Assembly: GCF_047948215.1 (NCBI RefSeq)
Contig: NC_134455.1
Span: 350,577,991-350,641,990, forward strand
Length of the DNA: 64,000 nucleotides
Origin: Lycorma delicatula
Lineage: Eukaryota > Arthropoda > Insecta > Hemiptera > Fulgoridae
Direction of reading: 5' to 3'
Positions within the stretch are counted from its first letter, which is position 1. Every line of letters starts with the position of its first letter. Positions 23,850-34,187 of this stretch are shown here, one piece after another. The notes beneath the pieces are model-generated. The model was not told the origin of the DNA. It saw only the letters and a list, made by a program, of their open reading frames with translations, and did not search any database. Position numbers and translations under genes: made by a program.

Positions 23850-24139
23850 CTTTTTCTGTTTAGCCTCCAGAACCTCCGTAAGTTATTACTTCAGAGAATA
23901 AATGAGGATGATATGTATGAATGTAAATGAAGTGTAGTCTTTTACAGTATCAGGTCGTCCGTTCCTGAGATATGTGGTTAATTGAAACCCAACTACCAAA
24001 GAACAACGGTATTCACGATCTAATTTTCAAATCCTTATAAAAGTAACTGCCTTTACTATGATTTGTACCTTAGAACTTTCGACTTCCAAATCAGCTGATT
24101 TGCGATGACGAGATCACCACTAGACCAACCCGGTGGGTC
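23850..24139 (-). mobile_element. tRNA-derived SINE, copy 4
   Basis: Full-length reversed copy from tail (ctgtttagcctcc) to head (cactagaccaacccggtggg). The central palindrome aaatcagctgattt is intact. The target-site duplication is not clear. Confidence 0.9.
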
Positions 24140-24477
24140 TACGACAATCAACTGCTACGGTCATTAGCCCTTGTCTCAAACAAAAAAAAACTTTTCCACC
24201 CTGATAAAAAACTAGCGACTTAGTCAAAAGACTAGCCTCGTCAAACAAATCAACTTGTTAAAACACAAGATGACAAGGGTGTATAAGGTCTTTTCCATTT
24301 AAAAATATACAATCCATTTCAAAGAAATGTTGTCAAATCTACAAAAATGGATGTAAAGCCCAGCAGTTATTTAAAATTCATCCTTAAATTGGTCAAAAAA
24401 CTTATATTTATATATTATTCCCTTTCGCCTAGGTTTTCATTTAAGCCAACTTTCTTTCTGTCTTTTTTAAGTTATCC
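24140..24477. other. AT-rich intergenic stretch
   Basis: No gene seen; short repeated motifs of the type gactagc. Confidence 0.45.
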
Positions 24478-24841
24478 TGATGGCTTCCATCTCTGGTGCA
24501 AAGGTATCTGCGGCCTCGGAGACGGTATGTTCATCCATCTTCAATACCAGGAAGGATATTTTGCGACTGGTATCAAATGATACCGTCTCAGATGGAGCGG
24601 TGAGTATTACATCAGAGTCCAGACTTGATGCACTTCACGGTCCAATATTTGGGACGGGTAAAGTGCTCACCCTCTCTTTTGGAGTTCTCTGTGATTTTGG
24701 GGGCTCCACTGCTCCTTGTACAACAGTTCCTAATTCTGTTACCATTACCTCACCTTTCTTTATTCCCTGAATGGGGATTTTGTTAATCTCTACTTTGTCT
24801 TGCGGTGCATTAGTTTCAGATTTTCTCTGTGTTTTTTTCAT
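24478..24841 (-). pseudogene. Unrecognised ORF, possibly retroelement ORF1
   Basis: The minus frame opens with MKKTQRKSETNAPQDKV and stays open to an in-frame stop near 24635. Beyond it coding-like sequence resumes (SLDSDVILTAPSETVSFDTS and VLKMDEHTVSEAADTFAPEM) to about 24478. The composition is charged and polar, unlike the AT-driven chance frames around it. I do not recognise the family. A gag/ORF1-like role is a guess from its position next to Rep-E, which on this strand lies upstream like a 5' untranslated region. A 99-codon minus frame at 24998-25297 lies between them. Confidence 0.35.
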
Positions 24842-25224
24842 TTTCTTTTACCTTAGAATTGGTCTAAGGTTCATTCCTCGGTGAAGAATAACTCTTTAGT
24901 TTAATAACATCTGCTACTTTTTGTACCAGATTTTGATTGATTTATCTAATAGGTCGATCTTTCAATTTCTCATTTATGGTACGTTAGACCATGCTAGCTA
25001 GGACTGGCCAAGTATATCAAAACGATTTTCAGCGGCTTCCAAGTAAGACGATGATGGACTTCGAGCTTCGTACAATATCATACCATTAACATGATATGGT
25101 ATCTGTTTCGGTTTCGCCTGGTGGCTGATGAGTTGTGTTGTCTGCGGGTAGGTCCAGTCGAACGTGCATATGATGTTCGACTGCCCTGCTCTTGGGGGAT
25201 CCAGAGATAAGATTGTTGACAAGT

Positions 25225-25432
25225 GAGCGACTGGGACACTTAAGCGGGTGCTACACGGCACCCTGCTTAATTCGCTCACGCAAGTTAGGTAGCTCATTAG
25301 GAGCAGATAGGATCGAGGTCGCTATACCGTTTTTTAGAGGCACAGTAGCCGTTTTTTGGCACGGAACATTTGGTCTATGCTCTAGGGCGACCGAATGGGG
25401 TGGTGGTGGGAGAAATGCCAGCTAACCAAAAA
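25225..25432 (+). repeat. Rep-E copy 2
   Basis: Matches 7285-7480: ctgggacac, agttaggtagctc, aggagcagataggat, and the strongly conserved accgaatggggtggtgg with gaaatgccag. It abuts the hAT coding remnant directly. Confidence 0.7.
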
Positions 25433-27247
25433 AAAATACCATTAACATTGTTAATTGCTAAAACAGGCAAACCACACACTTTTAGGGATAATTTAATTTT
25501 ATCGGCAGTAAAAGAAGTAATAATCACTGTGATCCATAAACCAGCGGCAAATATTATCAAAAAAATTCCTTTGAGCAATAGTTCTGTGCAAAGACACATA
25601 ACTAGATGAAATGGCTGAAAACATCGAAGAATCTTTATGCAATCATCTTGCCAATTTTCAATTCAGTTGGATGAGTCCACTTTACCTACTAATGAAGCAT
25701 TGTTGTTGTCATACGTAAGGTTTATCAAAGATGATAAAATATGTCTAATATTTATGTCTAAATATTTGCTAGAAATTTAGAGACATATGCAAAGGGAGAA
25801 GCCATATATGATACACTGGAAACATTTTGTGACGAAAAGGATATTTTTTAAAGAATATTGTGTCAATTGCAACTGATGGCGCTCCGGTTATGACAGGGCG
25901 TCACAAAGGCTTAATAGCGTACTTTACTTAAATAATAAAGTTCTAGACGTACTTACTGTACATTGGGTCATTCATCACCAACGTTTAGTTGCGAGAAACG
26001 TGAGTGAACGCCTGCATATATCACTATAATACGTTATCAGAGCAGTTAATAAAATCAGAAGCAACTCATTAAATGACAGATTATTTAGTCAGCTTTGTGT
26101 TGCTAAGATGAAGATTTCAACCACTTGCTTCTTCACACAGAAGAGCGTTGGCTATCAAAAGTTACTTGTCTGACTCGATTTTACAATCTGTTTGATTCTG
26201 TGACAGAGTTCCTGGAAATAAAGACACAGAGTTGCGCGACAACCTCATTACATCAAAGAATGATATTGCGTATTTGACAGACCTGTTTATATTGTTTAAT
26301 GATGTTAATCTCTAGCTTCAAGGTGACGACTTGAACTTGATTAAAACAAAAAATGTCGTTGCTGCTTTGGTGGTCAAACGGCTATTGTACAAGAGAAATA
26401 TTGGCAGACGTGAAATTAATAACTTCCCTAATTTATCAGCAGTATCCTTCAACAACGACGACTTGTTTATTTACTTCCAAACTTGGAAAACCTCCTCGGT
26501 GATTTCAAAGAACAATTCCAGGACATTTTAAATATGGACATAGAGACTGGGTTTTGGATCCTTTTTCAAATGTCAACACAGCAGAATCATCCCAGTTAGA
26601 AGAATAACTTATATAACTGACAATATGAATGAAGAAATAAAAATAAAATTTAAGAATGGCTGCGAAGAATTTTGGCTGCAAAAGCCAATTCCACAACTAT
26701 ACTCTGGATTATAATCGATTGTTCAACGATTTCTGATAAAATTCCCATAGTTTTATTTGTATGAAGGTGTAGCAACGTTACTAACCAAAAAGAGAAATCG
26801 GCTGCATGTTGCTGAACGCGGCGACTTACGACTGTTTTTAAGTAAATTCGAGCCTAACATTCACACAATCGTTAAAGCATATCAGATTCATCCTTCACAT
26901 TAATGTAAGGTAATTTTTCAATTAAAAGCTTTGTTTTAATTATTGTATTGTTATATTGAATATGCTATAGATACAATTGTAATTTTTTTGAAAGCAATTT
27001 TAATAAAAATACTTCCAAATATGATTAAATATGCGTTTTAATTGCTCTCATTTAAAATGTAAGTTTCAACTCAGAAATAGGATCTACCACGTTTAGAAAC
27101 AATAATTGTATTGCTGTTTTTAAGAGCGCATCTTAAAAACATTGCTATTATTATTTTTAACAGATGGTAAGTTTAAAAAGTTTGTGGGGCGCTAGAAAAT
27201 CTTTGATTCTTAATGTGGACGGTGAATGAAAAAGTTTGAGAATCAAT
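25433..27247 (+). pseudogene. hAT transposase pseudogene, ZBED/SCAND3-like
   Basis: The plus-strand series, broken by frameshifts, reads AKTGKPHTFRDNLILSAVKE, IIKKIPLSNSSVQRHI, AENIEESLCNHL and QLDESTLPTNEALLLSYVRF, with the first Asp of the DDE triad region in LDES. It continues IVSIATDGAPVMTGRHKGLI (second catalytic Asp), VHWVIHHQRLVARN, NKIRSNSLNDRLFSQLCV and LQGDDLNLIKTKNVVAAL. These are hallmarks of the hAT-derived SCAND3/ZBED/FAM200 group. The N-terminal BED finger is missing: Rep-E lies where it should be. A hAT-like 3' end (gtttgagaatcaatg) closes it near 27247. Many stops; not functional. Confidence 0.9.
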
Positions 27248-28233
27248 GTGGTAGAGCCAGGAAAGGTTAAATGGACAGTACAAATATAATCACTACGGGA
27301 TGGTTAGTCGCTTTTGTAATGGTTTACCGATCAGCCTTACGAGATCAATTTTTTTAAAATGAATATTAATTTGGTGCATAATTGTACATTTTTTTTGTGT
27401 ACGAGCCAATATTTTAAAAATTATTATATTTTTTTTTGTGAGATTGTTTCTATTTGTATTTTTTCCAAGTTTACAGTTCCTGCTTCCTTTTTTTTTAAAA
27501 AAAATGATCTATTCTAGAGCACATTGACACCCTCCTTGAAGATGTTATTTCGTCAGCTTCTATTCTTAGTCTTAACATTGCTAGTCATGGTCAATTAATA
27601 CTGCGTCAACTTTCCTAAAAATATTTTACCTATTCAAATAGATTTTTACATTTTAATTTTTTTTTGTCTTAACCTAAATTTCCCGTATAAAAACATAATA
27701 AAAATTTACAAATAATGTTTTTAATAAATCCTACAAGTATATTAAGTTAAACACAATATAAATTATTAAATATTATCTACTATTTGGAAATCTTTTATTA
27801 TCTTGATGAAAAATTAATTAATATTTACTAATTAAAATTATGTTACAAATCAAATTGAAACAACAGGCGTTAATAAATAATTTTAAAAAAAAACAACATT
27901 TTTTATAATAAATCCGTGTTAATAAATGAACTAATTAACAATTATACATTTCAAAAGTTGTTAATAAAAAAAAAGAAGAATTTGAATTAAAATTTACATT
28001 TCTAGCTTTAGGTATTAAAAATTACGTAGTTAAAAATATTAAATACTTATGAGTATTTTTTTTAATTTAATTTATAACATAAATAATGTATATTTATTTA
28101 ATAATTAAAATTCCTAATAAATCTTATGATTTCTTCCTTTTGAAGAGTGCAAAAATTTTTAAAAGGAAATTCTGACAGTGCTATATTGCAATTCATTTTT
28201 TCGTAATTTCATTTTCTACTTGTTTTATCAACT
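27248..28233. other. AT-rich intergenic stretch
   Basis: Very AT-rich, no gene or classified repeat seen. Confidence 0.5.
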
Positions 28234-28310
28234 ATCTGATCGGGATTCGAACCCAGAACCTTCCGTATGAAGGGTATAGACTCTAACACTAAGCCACCGT
28301 GGTCTGCAGA
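28234..28310 (-). pseudogene. tRNA-Glu-like pseudogene, third copy
   Basis: The minus strand carries gtggcttagtg (D-arm-like), cccttcat with TTC, and tgggttcgaatcccgatc (a perfect B box). Acceptor pairing is poor. Same family as the two copies near 22.8 and 23.0 kb. Confidence 0.55.
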
Positions 28311-29649
28311 GTGGCAAATCAATGGCAGGAAAATTATTAAGAAATATAATAAATAATATTTGTTAAAATTTTATTGATGGTATTACAATAAAAATGCGAG
28401 TCAAGTTTTAATCTAATTTAAATAAAAGAATCTTTTAATAGGCATTTAAATATGGATCATTTGTTATCAATATCGACCTGACTATAAGCTCAAAGACCCG
28501 TTCCGGTTGACAAAACATGAATTATCATTTGCTCCATCGACTAAGCTCTCTTTTGTCCTGAACTTAATGATTTACACGTAAATTAGAGGGTCTTTCATCT
28601 AATAAGAGTCTTTGAAGATGAATAATTCAATTGTATTTATGTGGAAAAATATCTAAACCTCGTCTCTAATACAGATACACCGAAATCGGTCCAGCAGGAC
28701 ATATAACTATCAACTTATTTATTTTTAATGGGTGATTTTATTTGTACACATTTTCTATTATTGAAATGATTCTTGTTTTGATTTTAAATTACAATAAAGT
28801 ATTTTTCTGTCACATTTTGGCCTGTTTTGTTAAAAGTCAGATTATTATATATTCTTGTTCATGTTCAGTTAAAATAACCAACATTGATTTTCTCATAATT
28901 AAATTTTGTTGCAAACTGTTATTTATTTACTTGGAACAAAGGTATTGTATTGCAAGCTATAACTTAAAAATAAATCGCTTTTGTACAATGTTTATATGAA
29001 CGTTTTTCTTAATTTTCACTTTTAATCTTAAAATAACCTTAAATCCTTCCCGTTTCATTGGTGATACTGTAAATACTAACAATGATTTATATAATTTAGC
29101 ATGATATCGCTAATTGGGAATTTTTATCGTGTTTTTACAAATTTAGATTAAATATTTTGAAAAAGAAAATCAATAGGTCGGCTAATAAGTTATATCAATC
29201 AAATAATTTGGAACAAACAGCCTGGTTTTTTCTTTAAAAAAAATTAACTAATCTGATTCATTGTTCTATGAGTATTGCATAAAAACAAGGTTAATTTATA
29301 TTTTAAAATGATTATTAAGTATATGTAACATGGAAAAATAACAAAACTTAATGATTTTTTGGTACTTTAAAAATGTATTTTTTAATACATCTGTAGTTTT
29401 CCCACACCCCCGAAGCCGGACACGCAATTAAGCATAAACTCAGCTTTAAAAATTTAAAAGTCTTTAAATACCAACTCATACATGCATTTTTAAATCTTAA
29501 AAGACATCTTTTAACAAGTAACTTTATGTATATATCTTTCCCATAAAAAAGGATGATGCGTGGGTCTGTATGATGTATGTGTGCACATTTTTATTTTAGC
29601 TGTTATTGGCACAGAGCGGATCATGTGGTGCGCCAGGCAGCTGCGCGCA
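28311..29649. other. AT-rich intergenic stretch
   Basis: No supported gene. An open frame at 28742-28999 is low-complexity and unrecognised. Confidence 0.5.
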
Positions 29650-29945
29650 GCGCACGAACGATTCATTCGTTCTAACGATTTATACTTCTTTATACAAACA
29701 ATTTTTCTAAAATTATATTTGTGTTGTGGGTGTAAAAAAGGAAAATGTTGGGGTTAGAGCTGTGTTAAAAAACACAACTCACGAAACAGCAAAAAATATT
29801 CAGGATTTCTGAAGCATCTCATTGTAAACTTTTTTTTTTTATTGTTAGTACATTAAATTCATGAAAGTTATTTAGTTACAATTCGCAAAAACATTTAACA
29901 AAATCATGTGTAATAAAAGATAAAACATGTAACATTTTCGCGGCT
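29650..29945 (+). repeat. Rep-D copy 1
   Basis: Direct repeat of 60207-60520. Shared: cgcacgaacgattcattcgt, tttaaaattatatttgtgtt-type sequence, gtgttaaaaaacacaactca, agttatttagttacaatt and aaaacatgtaacattttcg. Non-coding, unclassified. Confidence 0.72.
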
Positions 29946-30030
29946 GGCCATAGGCCCGCCTTTTTACTAGTAGTCGTATCAACAAATAAAGACATTAGCA
30001 TCTGGTGTGAAACTCAAAATGTACCGGTAA

Positions 30031-30242
30031 ACGTGTACAGTCTTGAACAGAATCAGGACAACCATTCCTGAGACGCGTGGTTAATTGAACCCCAACCATC
30101 AAAGAACATTGGTATTCACGATCTAATATTCAGATCCTAATAGAAACAACAACCTTTACTAGAATTTAAACCTATAAGTCCTTGACTTTGAAATCAGCTG
30201 ATTTACAATGACCAGTTTTATCACTAGACCAGCCCGGTTGGT
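30031..30242 (-). mobile_element. tRNA-derived SINE, copy 5 (3'-truncated)
   Basis: Head and middle body are present; the 3' third with the A-rich tail is missing. The palindrome reads gaaatcagctgattt. Sequence divergence suggests an older copy. Confidence 0.85.
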
Positions 30243-30788
30243 TACATGTGAATTTTGATTTAAAATATAATTTAAAAAATTTTAAATATAGAGAAAAAGC
30301 AACACAATTTTTGCAATTTTCTTTCATTGAAAACCAACCGTAACAAAATATTATGAAACTTGTACTTCAAATGAACTTTTGAACAAACTTATAAGTCAAA
30401 CAGTTAATAGTTAGACCTACTTTTCTGAAAATAATATTATAATTAAACCAAATTAATATTTCATATTCCATTTAATTAACTTACGCTAATAATATAACAT
30501 TAGCTGCCACCTTGGGCGTTAGTATAATTTTTAGCGTGACATTTCATGACGCGATTACCTTCTTCAATATCCTTGGACTGAAAAGTTTTGATATTTGTAC
30601 TTGAAGGTTTTATTGGTTGTAATTACATCAATTTTCTCAGAATTAAATTCTCTATTTATATTTTCTCATTAACTATTTTTTTTAATGATAGAGGGTATCA
30701 ACAGTTAAGGTCATTAGCACGATGGAAATGGTATTGATAAATCCGTACAAAAATAAAGAAGTCACAAGTTTTGGAGAATTTTTTTTTA
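30243..30788. other. AT-rich stretch, perhaps including the far end of the older mariner
   Basis: No gene seen. Bases just left of 30791 may be the 3' flank of the mariner whose coding remnant lies at 35383-36440, because the element between them was inserted later. Confidence 0.35.
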
Positions 30789-30925
30789 TATAGAGTGGCC
30801 CACAATAAGTTGGCAAATTTTAATTTTGTTTACATATTTATTTTTAAATTTAATATGATTACAATTTTACATATAAAACACAATGTTTATGGAAAATTCT
30901 TTTTTTTTTTTTTTTTTTTTTGTCT

Positions 30926-32693
30926 TCAGTCATTTGACTGGTTTGATGCAGCTCTCCAAGATTCCCTATCTAGTGCTAGTCGTTTCATTTCAGTATACCC
31001 TCTACATCCTACATCCCTAACAATTTGTTTTACATATTCCAAACGTGGCCTGCCTACCCAATTTTTCCCTTCTACCTGTCCTTCCAAAATTAAAGCGACT
31101 ATTCCAGGATGCCTTAGTATGTGGCCTATAAGTCTGTCTCTTCTTTTAACTATATTTTTCCAAATGCTTCTTTCTTCATCTATTTGCCGCAATACCTCCT
31201 CATTTGTCACTTTATCCACCCATCTGATTTTTAACATTCTCCTATAGCACCACATTTCAAAAGCTTCTAACCTTTTCTTCTCAGATAATCCGATCGTCCA
31301 AGTTTCACTTCCATATAAAGCGACACTCCAAACATACACTTTCAAAAATCTTTTCCTGACATTTAAATTAATTTTTGATGTAAATAACTTATATTTCTTA
31401 CTGAAGGCTCGTTTAGCTTGTGCTATTCGGCATTTTATATCGCTCCTGCTTCGTCCATCTTTAGTAATTCTACTTCCCAAATAACAAAATTCTTCTACCT
31501 CCATAATCTTTTCTCCTCCTATTTTCACATTCAGCGGTCCATCTTTGTTATTTCTACTACATTTCATTACTTTTGTTTTGTTCTTGTTTATTTTCATGCG
31601 ATAGTTCTTGCGTAGGACTTCATCTATGCCGTTCATTGTTTCTTCTAAATCCTTTTTATTCTCGGCTAGAATTACTATATCATCAGCAAATTGTAGCATC
31701 TTTATCTTTTCACCTTGTACTGTTACTCCGAATCTAAATTGTTCTTTAACATCATTAACTGCTAGTTCCATGTAAAGATTAAAAAGTAACGGAGATAGAG
31801 AACATCCTTGTCGGACTCCCTTTCTTATTATGGCTTCTTTCTTATGTTCTTCAATTGCTACTGTTGCTGTTTGGTTCCTGTACATGTTAGCAATTGTTCT
31901 TCTATCTCTGTATTTGAACCCTAATTTTTTTAAAATGCTGAACATTTTATTCCAGTCTACGTTATCGAATGCCTTTTCTAGGTCTATAAACGCCAAGTAT
32001 GTTGGTTTGTTTTTCTTTAATCTTCCTTCTACTATTAATCTGAGGCATAAGATTGCTTCCCTTGTCCCTATACTTTTCCTGAAACCAAATTGGTCTTCTC
32101 CTAACACTTCCTCCACTCTCCTCTCAATTCTTCTGTATAGAATTCTAGTTAAGATTTTTGATGCATGACTAGTTAAACTAATTGTTCTGTATTCTTCACA
32201 TTTATCTGCCCCTGATTTCTTTGGTATCATTACTATAACACTTTTTTTGAAGTCTGACGGAAATTCCCCTTTTTCATAAATATTACATACCAGTTTGTAT
32301 AATCTATCAATCGCCTCCTCCCCTGCACTGCGCAGTAATTCTACAGGTATTCCGTCTATTCCAGGAGCCTTTCTGCTATTTAAATCTTTTAATGCTCTCT
32401 TAAATTCAGATCTCAGTATTGTTTCTCCCATTTCATCCTCCTCAACTTCCTCTTCTTCCTCTATAAAACCATTTTCTAATTCATTTCCTCCGTATAACTC
32501 TTCAATATATTCCACCCATCTATCGACTTTACCTTTCGTATTATATATTGGTGTACCATCTTTGTTTAACACATTATTAGATTTATTTTATGTACCCCAA
32601 AATTTTCCTTTACTTTCCTGTATGCTCCGTCTATTTTACCAATGTTCATTTCTCTTTCCACTTCTGAACACTTTTCTTTAATCCACTCTTCTT
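30926..32693 (-). pseudogene. RTE-like LINE reverse transcriptase region
   Basis: A 548-codon open stretch covers most of it. Motifs in order: DLNSRKAPGIDGIPVELLRS (entry), FRKSIGTREAI, TYLAFIDLEKAFDNVDWNKM (block A with the catalytic Asp), VRQGCSLSPLLFNLYMELAV (block B), LQFADDIVILAENKKDLEET (block C, FADD). The block after C carries FCYLGSRITKDGRSRSDIKC, and the thumb/C-terminal region ends WRAASNQSND. Known role: target-primed reverse transcription. A frameshift near 32580 separates it from upstream coding sequence that is intact in the copy at 42475-44470. A second frame change near 32694 separates RT from endonuclease. The core catalytic residues are intact, so inactivity is due to frame breaks. 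Confidence 0.93.
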
Positions 32694-33872
32694 TCACTTC
32701 CTGTTTATAGCATTTCTTAATTGCCGATAGTTCCTTTTACTTTCTTCATCACTAGCATTCTTATATTTTCTACGTTCATCCATCAGCTGCAATATATCGT
32801 CTGAAACCCAAGGTTTTCTACCAGTTCTCTTTATTCCGCCTAAGTTTGCTTCTGCTGATTTAAGAATTTCCTTTTTAATATTCTCCCATTCTTCTTCTAC
32901 ATTTTCTATCTTATCTTTTTTACTCAGACCTCTTGCGATGTCCTCCTCAAAAATCTTCTTTACCTCGTCTTCCTCAAGCTTCTCTAAATTCCACCGATTC
33001 ATCTGACACCTTTTCTTCAGGTTTTTAAACCCCAATCTACATTTCATTATCACCAAATTATGGTCGCTATCAATGTCTGCTCCAGGGTAAGTTTTGCAGT
33101 CCACGAGTTGATTTCTAAATCTTTGCTTAACCATGATATAATCTATCTGATACCTTGCAGTATCGCCTGGCTTTTTCCAAGTGTATATTCTTCTATTATG
33201 ATTTTTAAATTGGGTGTTGGCAATTACTAAATTATACTTCGTGCAAAACTCTATAAGTCGGTCCCCTCTTTCATTCCTTTTGCCCAGCCCGTATTCACCC
33301 ACTATATTTCCTTCCTTGCCTTTTCCAATGCTTGCATTCCAATCTCCAACTATTATTAAATTTTCATCTCCTTTTACGTGTTTAATTGCTTCATCAATCT
33401 CTTCGTATACACATTCTACCTCATCATCATCATGGGCGCTTGTAGGCATATAGACGTTAACAATCGTTGTCGGTTTAGGTTTTGAATTTATCCTTATTAC
33501 AATGACTCTATCGCTATGCGTCTTGAAATACTCCACTCTCCTCCCTATTTTCTTGTTCATCACGAAACCTACTCCTGCCTGCCCATTATTTGACGCTGAG
33601 TTAATTACTCTAAAGTCACCCGACCAAAAGTCGCCTTCCTCTTCCCACCGAACCTCACTAATTCCTACTATATCCACGTTTACCCTATCCATTTCCGTTT
33701 TTAAATTCTCTAGCCTACCAACCTTTTTTAAGCTTCTAACATTCCACGCTCCGACTCGTAGAATGTTATTTTTTACTTTTCTGGTGACCCCTTCCTTAGT
33801 AGTCCCCACCCGGAGATCCGAACGGGGGACTATTTTACCTCCGGAATATTTTACCAAGGAAGGCGCCTCCAT
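32694..33872 (-). CDS. RTE-like LINE endonuclease ORF, 392 codons
   Basis: Starts at the ATG at 33872 (MEAPSLVKYSGG) and ends at a TGA at 32694. It is an apurinic/apyrimidinic-type endonuclease domain: VGAWNVRSLKKVGRLENLKT, DIVGISEVRWEEEGDF (catalytic Glu), VNVYMPTS, NLIIVGDWNASIGKG (the GDxNA motif), RYQIDYIMV, and DIDSDHNLVIMKCR (the SDHxLV motif). All expected metal-binding and catalytic motifs are visible. Known role: nicks the target DNA to prime reverse transcription. The ORF ends before the RT. Database entries of this family are often mislabelled craniofacial development protein 2-like. It is the most intact long reading frame in the window. Confidence 0.92.
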   Translation of the reverse strand: MEAPSLVKYSGGKIVPRSDLRVGTTKEGVTRKVKNNILRVGAWNVRSLKKVGRLENLKTEMDRVNVDIVGISEVRWEEEGDFWSGDFRVINSASNNGQAGVGFVMNKKIGRRVEYFKTHSDRVIVIRINSKPKPTTIVNVYMPTSAHDDDEVECVYEEIDEAIKHVKGDENLIIVGDWNASIGKGKEGNIVGEYGLGKRNERGDRLIEFCTKYNLVIANTQFKNHNRRIYTWKKPGDTARYQIDYIMVKQRFRNQLVDCKTYPGADIDSDHNLVIMKCRLGFKNLKKRCQMNRWNLEKLEEDEVKKIFEEDIARGLSKKDKIENVEEEWENIKKEILKSAEANLGGIKRTGRKPWVSDDILQLMDERRKYKNASDEESKRNYRQLRNAINRK

Positions 33873-34175
33873 TATTGCTTTTGAAAATGCAGAGCCACAT
33901 TTTCTTGGAAAAAAAAACAGCTGTAGTTTTCCATTGCTTTCAGCTGCGCAGTACTCAGAGGACTGAGTGATGTTGATATGGCCGTTTAAGTCATTGTGAC
34001 TTACGCCCCTAACAACTACTGAAAGAGCTGCTGCCCTCTTTCAGGAATCATTCCTTAGTCTGGCTCTCAACAGATACCTCTCCGATATGGTTGCACCTTC
34101 GGTCCAGCTACTCTGTATCCCTGAGCACTCAAGCCCCCTCACCAACGGCAAGGTCTCATGATTCATAGAGGAGGT
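33873..34175 (-). promoter_or_regulatory. RTE-like LINE 5' untranslated region
   Basis: GC-richer than its surroundings. It carries a 9-bp stem at 34019-34044 (ctgaaagag / ctctttcag), and ggatac can pair with gtatct across the aaggtgcaaccatatcgg region. By analogy with other non-LTR elements it should hold the internal promoter and possibly a structured RNA. No ribozyme could be demonstrated by eye. Confidence 0.6.
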
Positions 34176-34187
34176 AAAATTCTTTTA

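Larger units (their letters stand above)
30904..34175 (-). mobile_element. RTE-like non-LTR retrotransposon, near full length
   Basis: 3.27 kb on the minus strand. It has a 5' untranslated region (33873-34175), an endonuclease ORF and an RT region. The short 3' end carries the perfect palindrome cagtcatttgactg, then a poly-A tail (T run at 30901-30920 on the plus strand). The target-site duplication aaaattctttt occurs at 30893-30903 and 34176-34186, the left copy merging with the T run. It is inserted in the 3' part of a mariner-like element. Confidence 0.93.

Noticed and set aside
24478..24841. Integrated viral gag-like gene
   Set aside because: No zinc knuckle, protease or polymerase motif nearby; family unrecognised.
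32694..33872. A host craniofacial development protein 2 gene
   Set aside because: The endonuclease motifs, adjacent RT, poly-A tail and target duplication show it is a LINE ORF; that host label is a common annotation artefact.
30771..33966. Plus-strand open frames of 112-158 codons (for example 30771-31247, 31830-32168, 32295-32681, 33502-33966)
   Set aside because: They are antisense shadows of the RTE LINE; the same shadows recur over the other LINE copies with the same peptides.
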